Shown here piece after piece: positions 50,473-59,317 of a stretch of DNA of 64,000 nucleotides (positions are counted from its first letter, which is position 1; every line of letters begins with the position of its first letter). Source of the DNA: DAIPKP01 sp964539095 (GTDB lineage Bacteria > Synergistota > Synergistia > Synergistales > Aminiphilaceae); NCBI GenBank assembly GCA_964539095.1, contig CAZIFL010000001.1, positions 62,001-126,000 on the forward strand, in the 5' to 3' direction. Position numbers and translations under genes: made by a program. The notes under the pieces are model-generated. The model did no database searches. It saw nothing but the letters and a program-made list of their open reading frames with translations, and was not told the DNA's origin.

Positions 50473-51366
50473 ATGAAAGAATTTCTTGTCCAGTCTCCTC
50501 TGAAAATAAATATTACCCTGCGCATTATTGAGAAATGTCCTGATGGTTACCACTCCCTCGGGTCAGGAGTTCTTAAGTTCCCCCGGGGGGAGATTATACG
50601 TTTTCTCGAGCCCTCTTTCGAAGAACCCTCCCTTGAGAGAGACCAGATAGTTACGCGTAACTATCCTATTGAGGGAACCAATATTCTTTTTCGAGCGCTG
50701 GAAATTATGCGCCACAAAAACCCTCCCTTTCCTTTTCAGAATATAGTCATCGAAAAGAGTATTCCCCCCGGAACAGGAGTAGGGGGGGGGAGCGGTAATC
50801 TTGCGGCCTTCCTGCTGTGGATGGAAAGACGATACGGCATTACCTTGGAGGATCGGGAAATTGCTCTCTTGGGAGCGGATGTCCCGTTTCTCAACTCTCC
50901 TCACCGAGGAGCTTTCCTTACTGGAATAGGCGAAAAGATAGAACCCATGGAGGTTGATTTTGACTGCATTGTCATTCTCTGCTTTCCCGATTGGTCTTCT
51001 CAAACTGCAAAAGCCTACAAAGATCTCGACGAAAAAGAATCGCAAGGATTTCTTTGCTGGAGTTCTGAAGCTTCTGCGCGGGAAGAGATGTTTTCTCTTA
51101 TGAGAAAGCTTCGACAGGGGGAATTTTGCGGACTTATGCCAAACGACTTCATCTCGGTACTTCCCTTCCAAGAGGCCTATGCCTCCTTCTTTTCCCTCGC
51201 CGCCTCCGAAGGAGCACTTGCGTGGGGTGTCTCGGGAAGCGGTAGCTCCATGTATGCCCTCTACCCGCGAAGAGAAAAGGGGAAAACGAAAAAGACACAG
51301 TCATTTCTCGAGGGGGTAGCGGCCCTTCCCTGGATTCAAAAAACTCTTTACCTGGAGTCGTGGTAG
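50473..51366 (+). CDS. ispE: 4-diphosphocytidyl-2-C-methyl-D-erythritol kinase
   Basis: This GHMP kinase of the MEP pathway acts between IspD and IspF. The 297-aa protein has an N-terminal PLKINITLRI, the ATP loop PPGTGVGGGSGNLAAFLL and LGADVPFL, with SGSGSSMYAL near the C-terminus. It is adjacent to purR, as in Bacillus. Codon use and motifs are ordinary. Confidence 0.93.
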   Translation: MKEFLVQSPLKINITLRIIEKCPDGYHSLGSGVLKFPRGEIIRFLEPSFEEPSLERDQIVTRNYPIEGTNILFRALEIMRHKNPPFPFQNIVIEKSIPPGTGVGGGSGNLAAFLLWMERRYGITLEDREIALLGADVPFLNSPHRGAFLTGIGEKIEPMEVDFDCIVILCFPDWSSQTAKAYKDLDEKESQGFLCWSSEASAREEMFSLMRKLRQGEFCGLMPNDFISVLPFQEAYASFFSLAASEGALAWGVSGSGSSMYALYPRREKGKTKKTQSFLEGVAALPWIQKTLYLESW

Positions 51367-51369
51367 ATT

Positions 51370-52170
51370 ATGAAAGTTAAGAGAATGGACCGGATGCTTC
51401 GTATCGCATCAAAGCTCTTTCTATATCCTTCAAAGCAATTTTCCGTTACCAGAATAGCGGAGTTTTTTGAGGTGTCTAAGACGGTGATCAGCGAGGACAT
51501 CTCCCTTCTAGCGCAGGCTGTGAAGCAGGAAGGGTATGGGTCGGTACAGGTAGGACGTGGAAGAAACGGGGGCGCTTTTTTCCAGCCCTCACTTGAAGAG
51601 AGCAAGAGAAAGGAGTGGCTTCAGGAGATTGTCTCGCTTCTTGAGGATCCTGAAAGGGTACTCCCTGGAGGGATTCTCTACTACAGCGATATTATCTTCA
51701 ACCCCTTTTACTCTTTTCGGCTCGGCTACATTCTTGCATCCCATTTCGCATCAAGTGGCGCAGATGCTGTGATGACGAGCGAAGTAAAGGGCATTCCCCT
51801 AGGCATGTTTACAGCCCACGCTCTCGGCATACCTGTGGTGCTCTGTCGCTTCCGAAATCGCCCGAGCGATGGCTCTGCCGTGGCGGTGCATTATCCTGCC
51901 ATGGGAGGAGACGTTCGAACCATGTACATGGGAGTGCGACAACTTAAGGAAAAGAAGAAAATACTTATTATCGATGATTTCATGCGTGGCGGGAGTACTG
52001 TGGCTGGAATGCTTCAAGTTGCCCGAGAATCAGGAATTCAGGTGGCAGGAGTGGGGGTCTTCCTCGCTTCGGCAACTTCTCAGCCAGGCCGCCTGGCGCT
52101 TCCGGAGGTTCACGCTCTTCTTGAGGTAAATGTAGAAAAGGATCGTACCGCAGTGGTCACCATAAAATGA
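51370..52170 (+). CDS. purR: Purine operon repressor PurR (phosphoribosyltransferase-fold)
   Basis: This 266-aa regulator of the Bacillus PurR type has an N-terminal winged helix (SVTRIAEFFEVSKTVISEDISLL) and a phosphoribosyltransferase-like domain with the PRPP-binding motif ILIIDDFMRGGSTVAGM. PRPP is the inducer in Bacillus. It follows ispE by 3 bases. PurR targets such as guaB may be in its regulon; no binding sites are obvious in the window. Confidence 0.93.
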   Translation: MKVKRMDRMLRIASKLFLYPSKQFSVTRIAEFFEVSKTVISEDISLLAQAVKQEGYGSVQVGRGRNGGAFFQPSLEESKRKEWLQEIVSLLEDPERVLPGGILYYSDIIFNPFYSFRLGYILASHFASSGADAVMTSEVKGIPLGMFTAHALGIPVVLCRFRNRPSDGSAVAVHYPAMGGDVRTMYMGVRQLKEKKKILIIDDFMRGGSTVAGMLQVARESGIQVAGVGVFLASATSQPGRLALPEVHALLEVNVEKDRTAVVTIK

Positions 52171-52217
52171 ATATAGAATGTAAAAGCCCGCTCAATAAAG
52201 AGAAAAAGGAGAAATAT

Positions 52218-52246
52218 TTGACGCTTTTGCCTTTCTGCTCTAAAAT
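52218..52246 (+). promoter_or_regulatory. Promoter of the ferredoxin / tRNA-Met unit
   Basis: TTGACG (52218-52223), a 17-bp spacer and TAAAAT (52241-52246). It may also transcribe the tRNA-Met downstream of the ferredoxin, since no separate promoter is clear. Confidence 0.8.
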
Positions 52247-52273
52247 CTGCCAACGGGAGGAGGTGGCTGCTTT

Positions 52274-52453
52274 ATGACTGTGAGTGTTGACCAGGAAGAA
52301 TGTATCGGATGCGGCGTATGTGTGCAAATATGTCCGGCGGTGTTCGAACTTGATGAATCTGCGGGGAAGGCGAAGGTAATAGGAGATGCCTCGGAAGAGT
52401 GCGTCAAGGAAGCAGCTGAGAGTTGCCCTGTAGGCTGTATTAGTATAGAATAG
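52274..52453 (+). CDS. 4Fe-4S ferredoxin
   Basis: This 59-aa electron carrier begins with MTVSVDQEECIGCGVC. The cluster ligands are Cys10, 13, 16 and 20 or 51, in the C-x2-C-x2-C motif followed by CP at the end of the first motif (QICPAVF) and SCPVGC near the C-terminus. A single 4Fe-4S cluster is expected, as in monocluster ferredoxins. ATG 52274 has GGGAGGAGG upstream. It is too short for many gene finders but is well supported by motif, ribosome site and promoter. Confidence 0.93.
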   Translation: MTVSVDQEECIGCGVCVQICPAVFELDESAGKAKVIGDASEECVKEAAESCPVGCISIE

Positions 52454-52488
52454 GAAGCCGTTCCTTTTCTGGGAAATTTTTACCGAAG

Positions 52489-52565
52489 GGGCCCATAGCT
52501 CAATTGGTCAGAGCCACCGGCTCATAACCGGAAGGTTCCTGGTTCGAGTCCAGGTGGGCCCACCA
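52489..52565 (+). tRNA. tRNA-Met (anticodon CAT)
   Basis: A 77-base cloverleaf with acceptor GGGCCCA/TGGGCCC, anticodon loop CTCATAA giving anticodon CAT and an encoded CCA. The outer anticodon-stem pair is A/A mismatched. Elongator Met is most likely; a lysidine-modified tRNA-Ile2 cannot be excluded. Confidence 0.9.
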
Positions 52566-52576
52566 TCCGAAAAGAC

Positions 52577-52604
52577 AGCCACCTTGCACGGTGGCTTTTT
52601 TGTT
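52577..52604 (+). terminator. Terminator after tRNA-Met
   Basis: AGCCACC (52577-52583) pairs with GGTGGCT (52590-52596), followed by TTTTTGTTTT. Confidence 0.85.
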
Positions 52605-52636
52605 TTGATCTGTCATGGATAACGAAAGGAGCGCTC

Positions 52637-53443
52637 ATGCACAGCATAAAGGAAATCCTGGGCCGCATAGAAGTCGAGGCTCCTTTTTCCCTGAAGGAAG
52701 ATTGGGATAACGTGGGACTTCTCGTGGGTGATACTCAACAGAAGGTTTCCAAGGTGGGATTTTCCCTTAACGTTCTTTCAACTACCGTGGCCTCTGCAGT
52801 AGCGGAGGGATGCTCCCTGCTTATCACCCATCATCCTCCTTTTTTTTCTCTTTCCTCCATACATACGGGAACCCCCGAAGGAGAAGCCCTTCAGCGGGCG
52901 TTACAGAACAACCTTTCCATCCTCTCTCTCCATACCAATCTTGATAGAGCATCACAGGGCATTAACAAAACCTTGGGGGAGATGCTCTCGTTACACAAGA
53001 CGTCTCCGCTTCTTCCGAGGGACGTCTCTTCTCTGGAAGGAGATGGGGCCTTAGGGGTTTTAGAAAAACCTCTTTGCATGGACGCTTTGGGAGAGACGCT
53101 CCGGGGGTGCTGGAACCTCTCCTGGGTAAAAGGGTACCGTTCGCCGTGCCACGAGGAGACTCATAGCTTTTCGCAGATTGCTCTCGTAGGAGGTTCTGGA
53201 AGCTCTTTCTGGCGGGATGCCCTCTCTGGGGGAGCGGAGCTTTTTATCACGGGGGATCTCAAATACCATCATCGGCTTGAAGCTCTTCAGAACGGCCTCT
53301 CCCTTATCGAGGTAGATCACGGCGAGATGGAAGAGGTCGCCTTTTTCGCAATCGTTCGGAGATGGCAAGAATCTTGGGGAAAAGGGCTTGCCTTTTCGTA
53401 TATTCCATTCCAATCCTGGGAAAAACCTGCTATGCTCCTTTAG
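52637..53443 (+). CDS. NIF3/DUF34 family protein (GTP cyclohydrolase 1 type 2 fold)
   Basis: This 268-aa protein of the NIF3 family has the metal ligands in ITHHPP (near residue 65), SLHTNLD and the C-terminal GDLKYHH and EVDHGEMEE. Family proteins are structurally related to GTP cyclohydrolase, but no activity is agreed. ATG 52637 follows GGAGCGC. It shares no operon with the second, divergent NIF3-like gene at 16790. trpS follows about 110 bases downstream. Confidence 0.9.
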   Translation: MHSIKEILGRIEVEAPFSLKEDWDNVGLLVGDTQQKVSKVGFSLNVLSTTVASAVAEGCSLLITHHPPFFSLSSIHTGTPEGEALQRALQNNLSILSLHTNLDRASQGINKTLGEMLSLHKTSPLLPRDVSSLEGDGALGVLEKPLCMDALGETLRGCWNLSWVKGYRSPCHEETHSFSQIALVGGSGSSFWRDALSGGAELFITGDLKYHHRLEALQNGLSLIEVDHGEMEEVAFFAIVRRWQESWGKGLAFSYIPFQSWEKPAMLL

Positions 53444-53551
53444 AGATGAAGAGACGAAAAAGTAGCGTCTCTGTAAAAGCCAAGAAAAATAAAAAACAAT
53501 CAAATTTCATGAAAATGTTTCACGAAGAAAAGAAGGGGTGTGTCTTTCGTT

Positions 53552-54556
53552 ATGCCACGTGTTTTTAGCGGAATGCGACCGACGGGAAAGCTTCATCTGG
53601 GGCATCTTGCAGGAGCGCTCTACAACTGGAAAGCCCTACAGGAGCAAGAGCAAAATGAGTGCTTTTATTGCATTGTTGACTGGCACGCTCTTATGACGGA
53701 TTATGCGGATCCTCGGATGGTGCAGCAGAACTGTACCGAGGTTTTTCTGGATTGGCTCGGTGCGGGAATTGATCCCGAAAAAAGCGTTGTGTTTATTCAG
53801 TCCCACGTACCGGAGCATGCGGAGTTGCATCTGGCCTTTTCTATGATCACCCCGCTGGGGTGGCTCGAACGCAATCCGACATACAAAGAACAGAAGCAGA
53901 ACATTAACTACAAAGATCTCAACAACTACGCCTTTTTAGGGTACCCTGTTCTTCAGGCGGCGGATATCCTCATCTACAAGGGAGAGAAGGTTCCTGTTGG
54001 AGAGGATCAGTCTGCCCATCTGGAGCTTTCCCGGGAGATCGCCAGACGGTTTAATAACTTTTACGGTCCTGTTTTCCCGGAACCCGAAACGATCCTTACC
54101 CCTACTCCGAAGGTCCCGGGAACGGATGGGCGAAAGATGAGCAAATCCTACGATAACAGTATCACCATCTCCGATGAGCCTGAGATGCTCTGGGATAAAC
54201 TGCGCACCATGAAGACTGACCCTGCCCGGATGCGCAAGACCGACGTCGGAGATCCTGCGAAGTGCCCTGTCTGGGATATTCATCTCGTGTTCAACAAAAA
54301 CGAAGAGGAGAGAGCCGAGCTTGATCATGGCTGCAGAACTGCCGGGATTGGCTGCATTGAATGTAAAAAGAAACTCAATGGGCATATCCTTGAGGTGCTG
54401 AAGCCCATTCAGGAGCGGCGTGCCACTTTTGCAAAAGATCCCGCAAAGCTTCAAGAACTCCTCCTTCTGGGAGCTACGAAGGCCCGTAAAGTGGGATCCC
54501 AAACCATGAAAGAGGTTGTTGATGCTATGGGGCTTATTCGGGGGAGCTTTCGGTAG
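53552..54556 (+). CDS. trpS: Tryptophanyl-tRNA synthetase
   Basis: TrpRS attaches tryptophan to its tRNA. The 334-aa class I synthetase has the HIGH-type motif KLHLGHL, the ATP/Trp-binding GWLERNPTYKEQK segment and the KMSKS loop in GRKMSKSYDN. It has the C-terminal KKKLNGHILEVLKPIQ helix typical of bacterial TrpRS. ATG 53552 is preferred to GTG 53540 because the ribosome site GAAGGGGTG overlaps the latter. scpA begins 5 bases downstream. Confidence 0.95.
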   Translation: MPRVFSGMRPTGKLHLGHLAGALYNWKALQEQEQNECFYCIVDWHALMTDYADPRMVQQNCTEVFLDWLGAGIDPEKSVVFIQSHVPEHAELHLAFSMITPLGWLERNPTYKEQKQNINYKDLNNYAFLGYPVLQAADILIYKGEKVPVGEDQSAHLELSREIARRFNNFYGPVFPEPETILTPTPKVPGTDGRKMSKSYDNSITISDEPEMLWDKLRTMKTDPARMRKTDVGDPAKCPVWDIHLVFNKNEEERAELDHGCRTAGIGCIECKKKLNGHILEVLKPIQERRATFAKDPAKLQELLLLGATKARKVGSQTMKEVVDAMGLIRGSFR

Positions 54557-54561
54557 GTTTC

Positions 54562-55299
54562 ATGTTTGAAATCGAAACGAAAGGATTTTCCGGCCCTCTG
54601 GATCTTCTCTGCGAATTGGTGGAGTCGGGGAATCTTGAGTTTTCCCAGATCCGCCTTTCCGAGATTGTGCTGCTCTACACCGCCTATCTTCGAAAAAAAG
54701 AAGAATTCCACCTCCGGGAAATCCTTCATTTTCTCTCCCTTACCTCCAGACTGCTTCACGATAAGGCAGTTTCTCTTCTACCCTCTCAGGCCCTAGAAGA
54801 GCAGCAATGGGAGGACGAGGAGGATCTCCCTGTGGAAAAGCTTGTGGAGACCTATAAGCCCTACAGAAAGGCCGCATTTCTTCTGGAAAAACATCTGGAG
54901 GAACGACAGCGCTGTTTCTCTCGAGCTTCTTCCGAGGGAGCCCTTTTTTTTGACGCCGGGGATCTTTATCTTCTGGGGATGTTGTGGTGGGATCTTTTTG
55001 AACAGCATCGCCAGAGAAGCAGCCAGATTTGCGAAGATATCGCTGAGGATTTGGAAGACCCTTGGCAGGGGGTTCCTGTAGCGATTCCGGAAGAAGGCCA
55101 GGTGGAATCTCGAATGGAGGAGCTTCGTCAGATCCTCGAAAAAGAGGGAACCCTTTCTTTTAGAGATCTTCTGAGAGAGCAAAAAAACAGAGGATTTGTC
55201 GTGCTTACGCTTCTAGCCCTTCTTGAAATGTGCCGCAAGGAAGAAATTTACATCGTTCAGGAAGAAATTTTTGGGAATATCCATGTCTCTTCAGCATAG
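54562..55299 (+). CDS. scpA: Segregation and condensation protein A
   Basis: ScpA is the kleisin of the bacterial condensin SMC-ScpAB. The 245-aa protein shows the N-terminal FSGPLDLLCELVE helix that binds SMC and a winged-helix C-terminus ending with RKEEIYIVQEE. It is acidic in the middle, as typical. Its 3' end overlaps scpB by 17 bases. Chromosome organisation role. Confidence 0.93.
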   Translation: MFEIETKGFSGPLDLLCELVESGNLEFSQIRLSEIVLLYTAYLRKKEEFHLREILHFLSLTSRLLHDKAVSLLPSQALEEQQWEDEEDLPVEKLVETYKPYRKAAFLLEKHLEERQRCFSRASSEGALFFDAGDLYLLGMLWWDLFEQHRQRSSQICEDIAEDLEDPWQGVPVAIPEEGQVESRMEELRQILEKEGTLSFRDLLREQKNRGFVVLTLLALLEMCRKEEIYIVQEEIFGNIHVSSA

Positions 55300-55825
55300 T
55301 TCACAGGATGCTCGCATACATGCTTTGGAAGCCCTTCTCTTCTCCTCTCCAGAACCCCTTTCGGAGGAGAGGATTGCCGGGTTGATGGAAGAGGAGAAAA
55401 ATCAAATAGCAAAACTCCTCAAGGATCTTCAGGAGCATTACCGGCAGGAACACGCTCTTCGTATTGTGCGACTTGCAGGGGGATGGCAGGTTGTCACGGC
55501 CCCCGAACATCACGATGTGGTGGAAAAACTAAGAGTTCAGGCGGGAGAAGAGAAACTCCGGATCAGCAAAGCGGCTTTGGAAACCCTTGCGGTAATCGCA
55601 TACAATCAACCTGTAACCCGCGGGGAGATTGAGGAGATCCGCAACGTTCGCTGTGATCGAGTAGTCGACACCTTGCTGCGTTTCGGTTTAGTGCGTATCG
55701 CAGGAAGAAGAAAAGGAACGGGGAATCCTTTTCTTTATAGAACCACGGATTTTTTTCTCGAAATATTTGGTATAAACTCTATCACAGACCTTCCCTCCCT
55801 TGAGGAACTCCAGGAAAAGGAGTAG
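55283..55825 (+). CDS. scpB: Segregation and condensation protein B
   Basis: This ScpA-binding partner of SMC is 180 aa with two winged-helix domains (ALEALLFSSPEPLSEERIAGLM and KAALETLAVIAYNQPVTRGEIEEIRNVR). ATG 55283 overlaps scpA by 17 bases; the ribosome site is weak, suggesting translational coupling. It ends 9 bases before rluB. Confidence 0.93.
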   Translation: MSLQHSSQDARIHALEALLFSSPEPLSEERIAGLMEEEKNQIAKLLKDLQEHYRQEHALRIVRLAGGWQVVTAPEHHDVVEKLRVQAGEEKLRISKAALETLAVIAYNQPVTRGEIEEIRNVRCDRVVDTLLRFGLVRIAGRRKGTGNPFLYRTTDFFLEIFGINSITDLPSLEELQEKE

Positions 55826-55834
55826 GAGAAGGCC

Positions 55835-56572
55835 ATGGTGTCTGAAGAAAAAATTCGCCTCAATAAATTTCTTGCCTCTTGTGGTGTGGGATCCCGACGA
55901 TCTGTGGAGACCCTTGTGGAGGAGGGGGCGGTCTCCGTGGATGGAGAGGTAGTTCGTTTTCCGGGGACCCTTATTTTACCCGGGCAAACCGTATCCCTTC
56001 GGGGAGAACCCCTTCTTCTCCAGAAGCATCTCTACGTGGTTTTTTACAAACCCGAGGGGTATGTCTGTTCCATGTCCGACCCTCATAATGCTACAATATA
56101 CGAGATGCTCCCCATCTCTTTTCTCAACGTCCACCGCCTCTTTCCCGTAGGACGTCTTGATAAGAATAGTCAGGGGCTCTTGCTTCTTACCAACGATGGG
56201 GATTTTTCTCATTCCCTGGGGCATCCGAGCCAGGGTGTATCAAAAACCTACGAAGTGATGCTCCAGCGTCCTTTGATGCAGAAAGCCCTTTTCGCCTGGA
56301 GAGAGGGAATTCCCCTGGAGGGGAAAAGGCGAGTCCCTCTCTCTTTGGAGATTCTCTCTCGAGAACCTGAGAACCGCTGGATACGCATTGTTCTTCGGGA
56401 GGGTTTAAAGAGGGAGATCCGCCTTATGGCGGAACATCTTGGGAATCGCGTTCTTTTCTTGAAGCGCGTAGCCTTAGGAAATCTGGAACTGAAAAATCTT
56501 CTCCCCGGAACATACCGAACATTTTCTAAAAAGGAGCTATGGTGTATGATACACCATGGGGGTTCGGTCTAA
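55835..56572 (+). CDS. rluB: 23S rRNA pseudouridine synthase (RluB/RsuA family)
   Basis: The 245-aa protein has an N-terminal S4 RNA-binding domain (RLNKFLASCGVGSRRSVETLV) and the catalytic core with the aspartate in VGRLDKNSQGLLLLTND. The usual gene position after scpB supports the RluB (U2605 of 23S rRNA) role, though RsuA/RluE/RluF cannot be excluded from sequence alone. ATG 55835 follows AGGAGAAGG. Confidence 0.9.
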   Translation: MVSEEKIRLNKFLASCGVGSRRSVETLVEEGAVSVDGEVVRFPGTLILPGQTVSLRGEPLLLQKHLYVVFYKPEGYVCSMSDPHNATIYEMLPISFLNVHRLFPVGRLDKNSQGLLLLTNDGDFSHSLGHPSQGVSKTYEVMLQRPLMQKALFAWREGIPLEGKRRVPLSLEILSREPENRWIRIVLREGLKREIRLMAEHLGNRVLFLKRVALGNLELKNLLPGTYRTFSKKELWCMIHHGGSV

Positions 56573-56599
56573 ACTGGAATCCATGCGGGAGGTCGTATC

Positions 56600-57484
56600 A
56601 TGCAGGGAATTGATGATCGAACAAAAGATCTTATACAGAAGCGCGTTTTAAAAAGGGTGAAGGAGATTCCTTCCTTACCTCAGTTTGTCATTGACACGCT
56701 CAAGGTTCTCGATAATCCTGACAGCAGTGCCAGTGATGTGGCTCATAAGCTTTCCCGAGACGAAGGTTTGGTTATACGCATTTTGCGTCTGGCGAATTCT
56801 GCCTACTATGGCTTTTCCAGAAGGATCACGAGTGTTACCGAAGCCATTGCCCTGCTCGGATTCCGGGCGGTGAAGAGCATTGTCCTCTCTGCATCGGTGT
56901 ATAAGTTCATGGAAAGCTCCTTCACCGGATACGCCCTTGATCGAGGGCAGCTCTGGATTCACTCTCTTGGGGTGGCCTATGTTTCGAAGCATCTTTCCCA
57001 AAAATTTGGAGCAGATCCCGAAGAGGCCTACGTGGCAGGAATCCTTCATGATCTCGGCAAAATAGTGCTGAATGATTTTGTCCGCTTTGGATACAGTATT
57101 ATCGTTCGCCTTGTCGAAGAAGAAGGAGTTCCCTTTGTGGATGCTGAGAGAGATGTGCTGGGCTTTGATCATGCTCAGGTGGCGAGCATGATCCTTGAGC
57201 AGTGGAATCTTCCCGAATCCTATCAGTATGTGGCTCGGTATCATCACGAGCCGGATGCTTTCGATGCAGAGGACATGCAGATGCGCAAGCTCGTGGATGT
57301 GGTTCATCTGGCCAATGCGATTTGTCTTATGCTTGGTCTGGGGCTGGGGGCGGATGGTCTCCAGAGCAACATCTCCCCAGGCGCACTGGAGCGTCTCGGC
57401 GTTACAGATTTCGAGATGCTTCTTTCCGAATCGGTGGATCTTATCTCCCAGGTGGAAGAAGAGTTCCATCTGGAGAGAGTATAG
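56600..57484 (+). CDS. HDOD domain protein
   Basis: The 294-aa protein consists of an HDOD (metal-dependent hydrolase-like output) domain: IPSLPQFVIDTLKVLDNPDSS, ILRLANSAYYGFSRRITSV, and GILHDLGKIVLNDF with His-Asp as in HD phosphohydrolases. Stand-alone HDOD proteins serve as signalling scaffolds. No attached receiver or GGDEF domain. ATG 56600 has GGGAGG upstream. cmk starts 7 bases after its stop. Confidence 0.9.
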   Translation: MQGIDDRTKDLIQKRVLKRVKEIPSLPQFVIDTLKVLDNPDSSASDVAHKLSRDEGLVIRILRLANSAYYGFSRRITSVTEAIALLGFRAVKSIVLSASVYKFMESSFTGYALDRGQLWIHSLGVAYVSKHLSQKFGADPEEAYVAGILHDLGKIVLNDFVRFGYSIIVRLVEEEGVPFVDAERDVLGFDHAQVASMILEQWNLPESYQYVARYHHEPDAFDAEDMQMRKLVDVVHLANAICLMLGLGLGADGLQSNISPGALERLGVTDFEMLLSESVDLISQVEEEFHLERV

Positions 57485-57491
57485 AGCTCTC

Positions 57492-58145
57492 GTGCTTATC
57501 GTCACCATAGACGGGCCAGCAGGTTCGGGAAAGAGCACGGTGGCAAAAAAAATTGCTGCAAGATGTGGCCTCCCCTTTCTTGATACGGGGGCTATGTATC
57601 GTGCGGTGGCCCTCTATTTTATGGAAAACGCCGTGGAACCTGAGGAGACCGAAAAGATCGAAAGACTCATGAACTCCATATCTCTTCGTTTTCGCGCAGA
57701 ACGTCTCTTTCTTTGCGAAAGGGACATCACCGAGGCGATCCGCCTTCCCCAAATCTCTGAGCGAGTCTCTCTTTATGCGTCCCTCCCCGGGGTGCGAAAG
57801 CATCTTGTAGCCTTGCAGCGTCAGCAAGCTCAGGAGCCCGGTGTGGTGGCGGAGGGGCGGGACATGGGGACCGTTGTTTTTCCTCAGGCGAACTTTAAAT
57901 TTTTTCTCAGTGCTTCCCCGGAAGAACGGGCAAAGAGAAGATGCCGAGAGCTTCGGCAAAAAGACCCTGCCTCCCGCATCTCCTGCGAGGAAGTTTTAAA
58001 AAATATTCTGGAGCGGGATTTCCTGGATAGCAACAGAAAGGAATCTCCCCTTCGGAAGGCTTCTGATGCTCTGGAAATAGACACAACCTCGCTCTCGATA
58101 GACGAGGTTGTGGAAAAACTGGTTCTTCATATGGCTTCCTCCTAG
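57492..58145 (+). CDS. cmk: Cytidylate kinase
   Basis: CMP/dCMP kinase, 217 aa, with the P-loop GPAGSGKSTVAKKIA near the N-terminus, the LDTGAMYRAVALYF segment, the RDMGTVVFP motif and the RDFLDSNRKESPLRKASDA end. GTG 57492 follows the HDOD stop by 7 bases; the frame is open upstream within HDOD but that is a shadow. Adjacent to hflX. Confidence 0.94.
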   Translation: MLIVTIDGPAGSGKSTVAKKIAARCGLPFLDTGAMYRAVALYFMENAVEPEETEKIERLMNSISLRFRAERLFLCERDITEAIRLPQISERVSLYASLPGVRKHLVALQRQQAQEPGVVAEGRDMGTVVFPQANFKFFLSASPEERAKRRCRELRQKDPASRISCEEVLKNILERDFLDSNRKESPLRKASDALEIDTTSLSIDEVVEKLVLHMASS

Positions 58146-58184
58146 AGGGGGCGTGGGTTTGTTTTGTGCGCAGGGAGAATTTTT

Positions 58185-59312
58185 GTGAAAAAATCTCACG
58201 AAGGTGCGACAATTCAAAAGAGAGTTGTCGCATTTACTGTACTTGGAAACTCCGGCAATTCCGAAGCAGTTCTCGATAGACAGATTCAGGAACTTCAGAT
58301 TCTTCTGGGCACTCTGGGCTGTACTCTTCTGAGGTTTTTTGTGCAATACCGGAAGGCTCCAGATCCCCAGTACTATGTCGGAAAGGGGAAAATCCTCGAA
58401 ATACAGGCCTCTATGGATTTTCTTGAAGCTCCTATTGCTGTCGTGGACGGTTTTCTTACCCCTCGTCAGCGGTATGCCCTGGAGTCGTTCCTCGGAAAAA
58501 CCGTGTGGGATCGATCGGAGATTATTCTCCAGATCTTCGAAGCCCGGGCCTTTACAACCGAGGCAAAGCTTCAGATTGCCCTTGCCCGGTACCGTCGTGA
58601 GATACCCTATCTCAAAGGATTGGGACAGCAGATGTCACGCCTTGGAGGAGGCATCGGTACCCGGGGTCCCGGAGAGACCGAATACGCCCGGCATAGACGT
58701 AAGCTGGATAGAAACATACAGAACATCGAAAAAAAACTCCAGACCATCCAAAAACAACGAGGGTATCGCCGTCAACGCAGATCAAAAAAGGCTCTCCCTT
58801 TGGCAGCGCTGGTGGGATATACTAACAGCGGAAAAACGACCCTTCTCGGCAAGCTGGCCCGAAGAGACGATATTTCAGGATCGGACAAACTTTTTGCCAC
58901 TCTTGACACTGCCGTTCGTAAGGCTTTTTTTCCTGGTGGAGATACCTTTCTGCTCTCCGACACGGTTGGTTTTATCCGGAATTTGCCCCCGGAACTGATC
59001 TCTTCTTTTCGGGCTACCCTCGAAGAGATTTCCTCGGCCCAGATACTTTTGCTCGTTCTGGACGGAGCAAGCCCATCTTTCCGGGAAGACTACCAGGTTG
59101 TTCGGGAAACCTTGCGTGACATCAGTGCGTGGGAAGTACCTCGAGTCTGTCTGATTAACAAGATTGACATGCTACCCAGAGAAATTCTAGAGGAGTACTC
59201 CCTTTTCCTTGCCCGAGAAGAGGAGTCCGTTTTTCCGGTAAGCGTTCTCTCCGGGGAAGGTCTTCCTTTTCTCTTGGGGTATCTAGAGCGTTTTTTCTCG
59301 AAGAAGGAATGA
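58185..59312 (+). CDS. hflX: Ribosome-associated GTPase HflX
   Basis: HflX splits stalled ribosomes. The 375-aa protein has the N-terminal HflX domain (PQYYVGKGKILEI, the GPGETEYARHRRKL motif that joins it to the coil) and the G domain with GYTNSGKTTLLGKL, DTVGFIRNLP and NKIDM. GTG 58185 follows AGGGAGA; the frame is open back to 58164. It lies upstream of yicC, whose ATG overlaps or closely follows the stop. Confidence 0.93.
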   Translation: MKKSHEGATIQKRVVAFTVLGNSGNSEAVLDRQIQELQILLGTLGCTLLRFFVQYRKAPDPQYYVGKGKILEIQASMDFLEAPIAVVDGFLTPRQRYALESFLGKTVWDRSEIILQIFEARAFTTEAKLQIALARYRREIPYLKGLGQQMSRLGGGIGTRGPGETEYARHRRKLDRNIQNIEKKLQTIQKQRGYRRQRRSKKALPLAALVGYTNSGKTTLLGKLARRDDISGSDKLFATLDTAVRKAFFPGGDTFLLSDTVGFIRNLPPELISSFRATLEEISSAQILLLVLDGASPSFREDYQVVRETLRDISAWEVPRVCLINKIDMLPREILEEYSLFLAREEESVFPVSVLSGEGLPFLLGYLERFFSKKE

Positions 59313-59317
59313 TAGCC

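Noticed and set aside
53446..53568. 40-codon basic ORF overlapping the trpS start
   Set aside because: It has no ribosome site; the lysine-rich composition follows from an A-rich leader.
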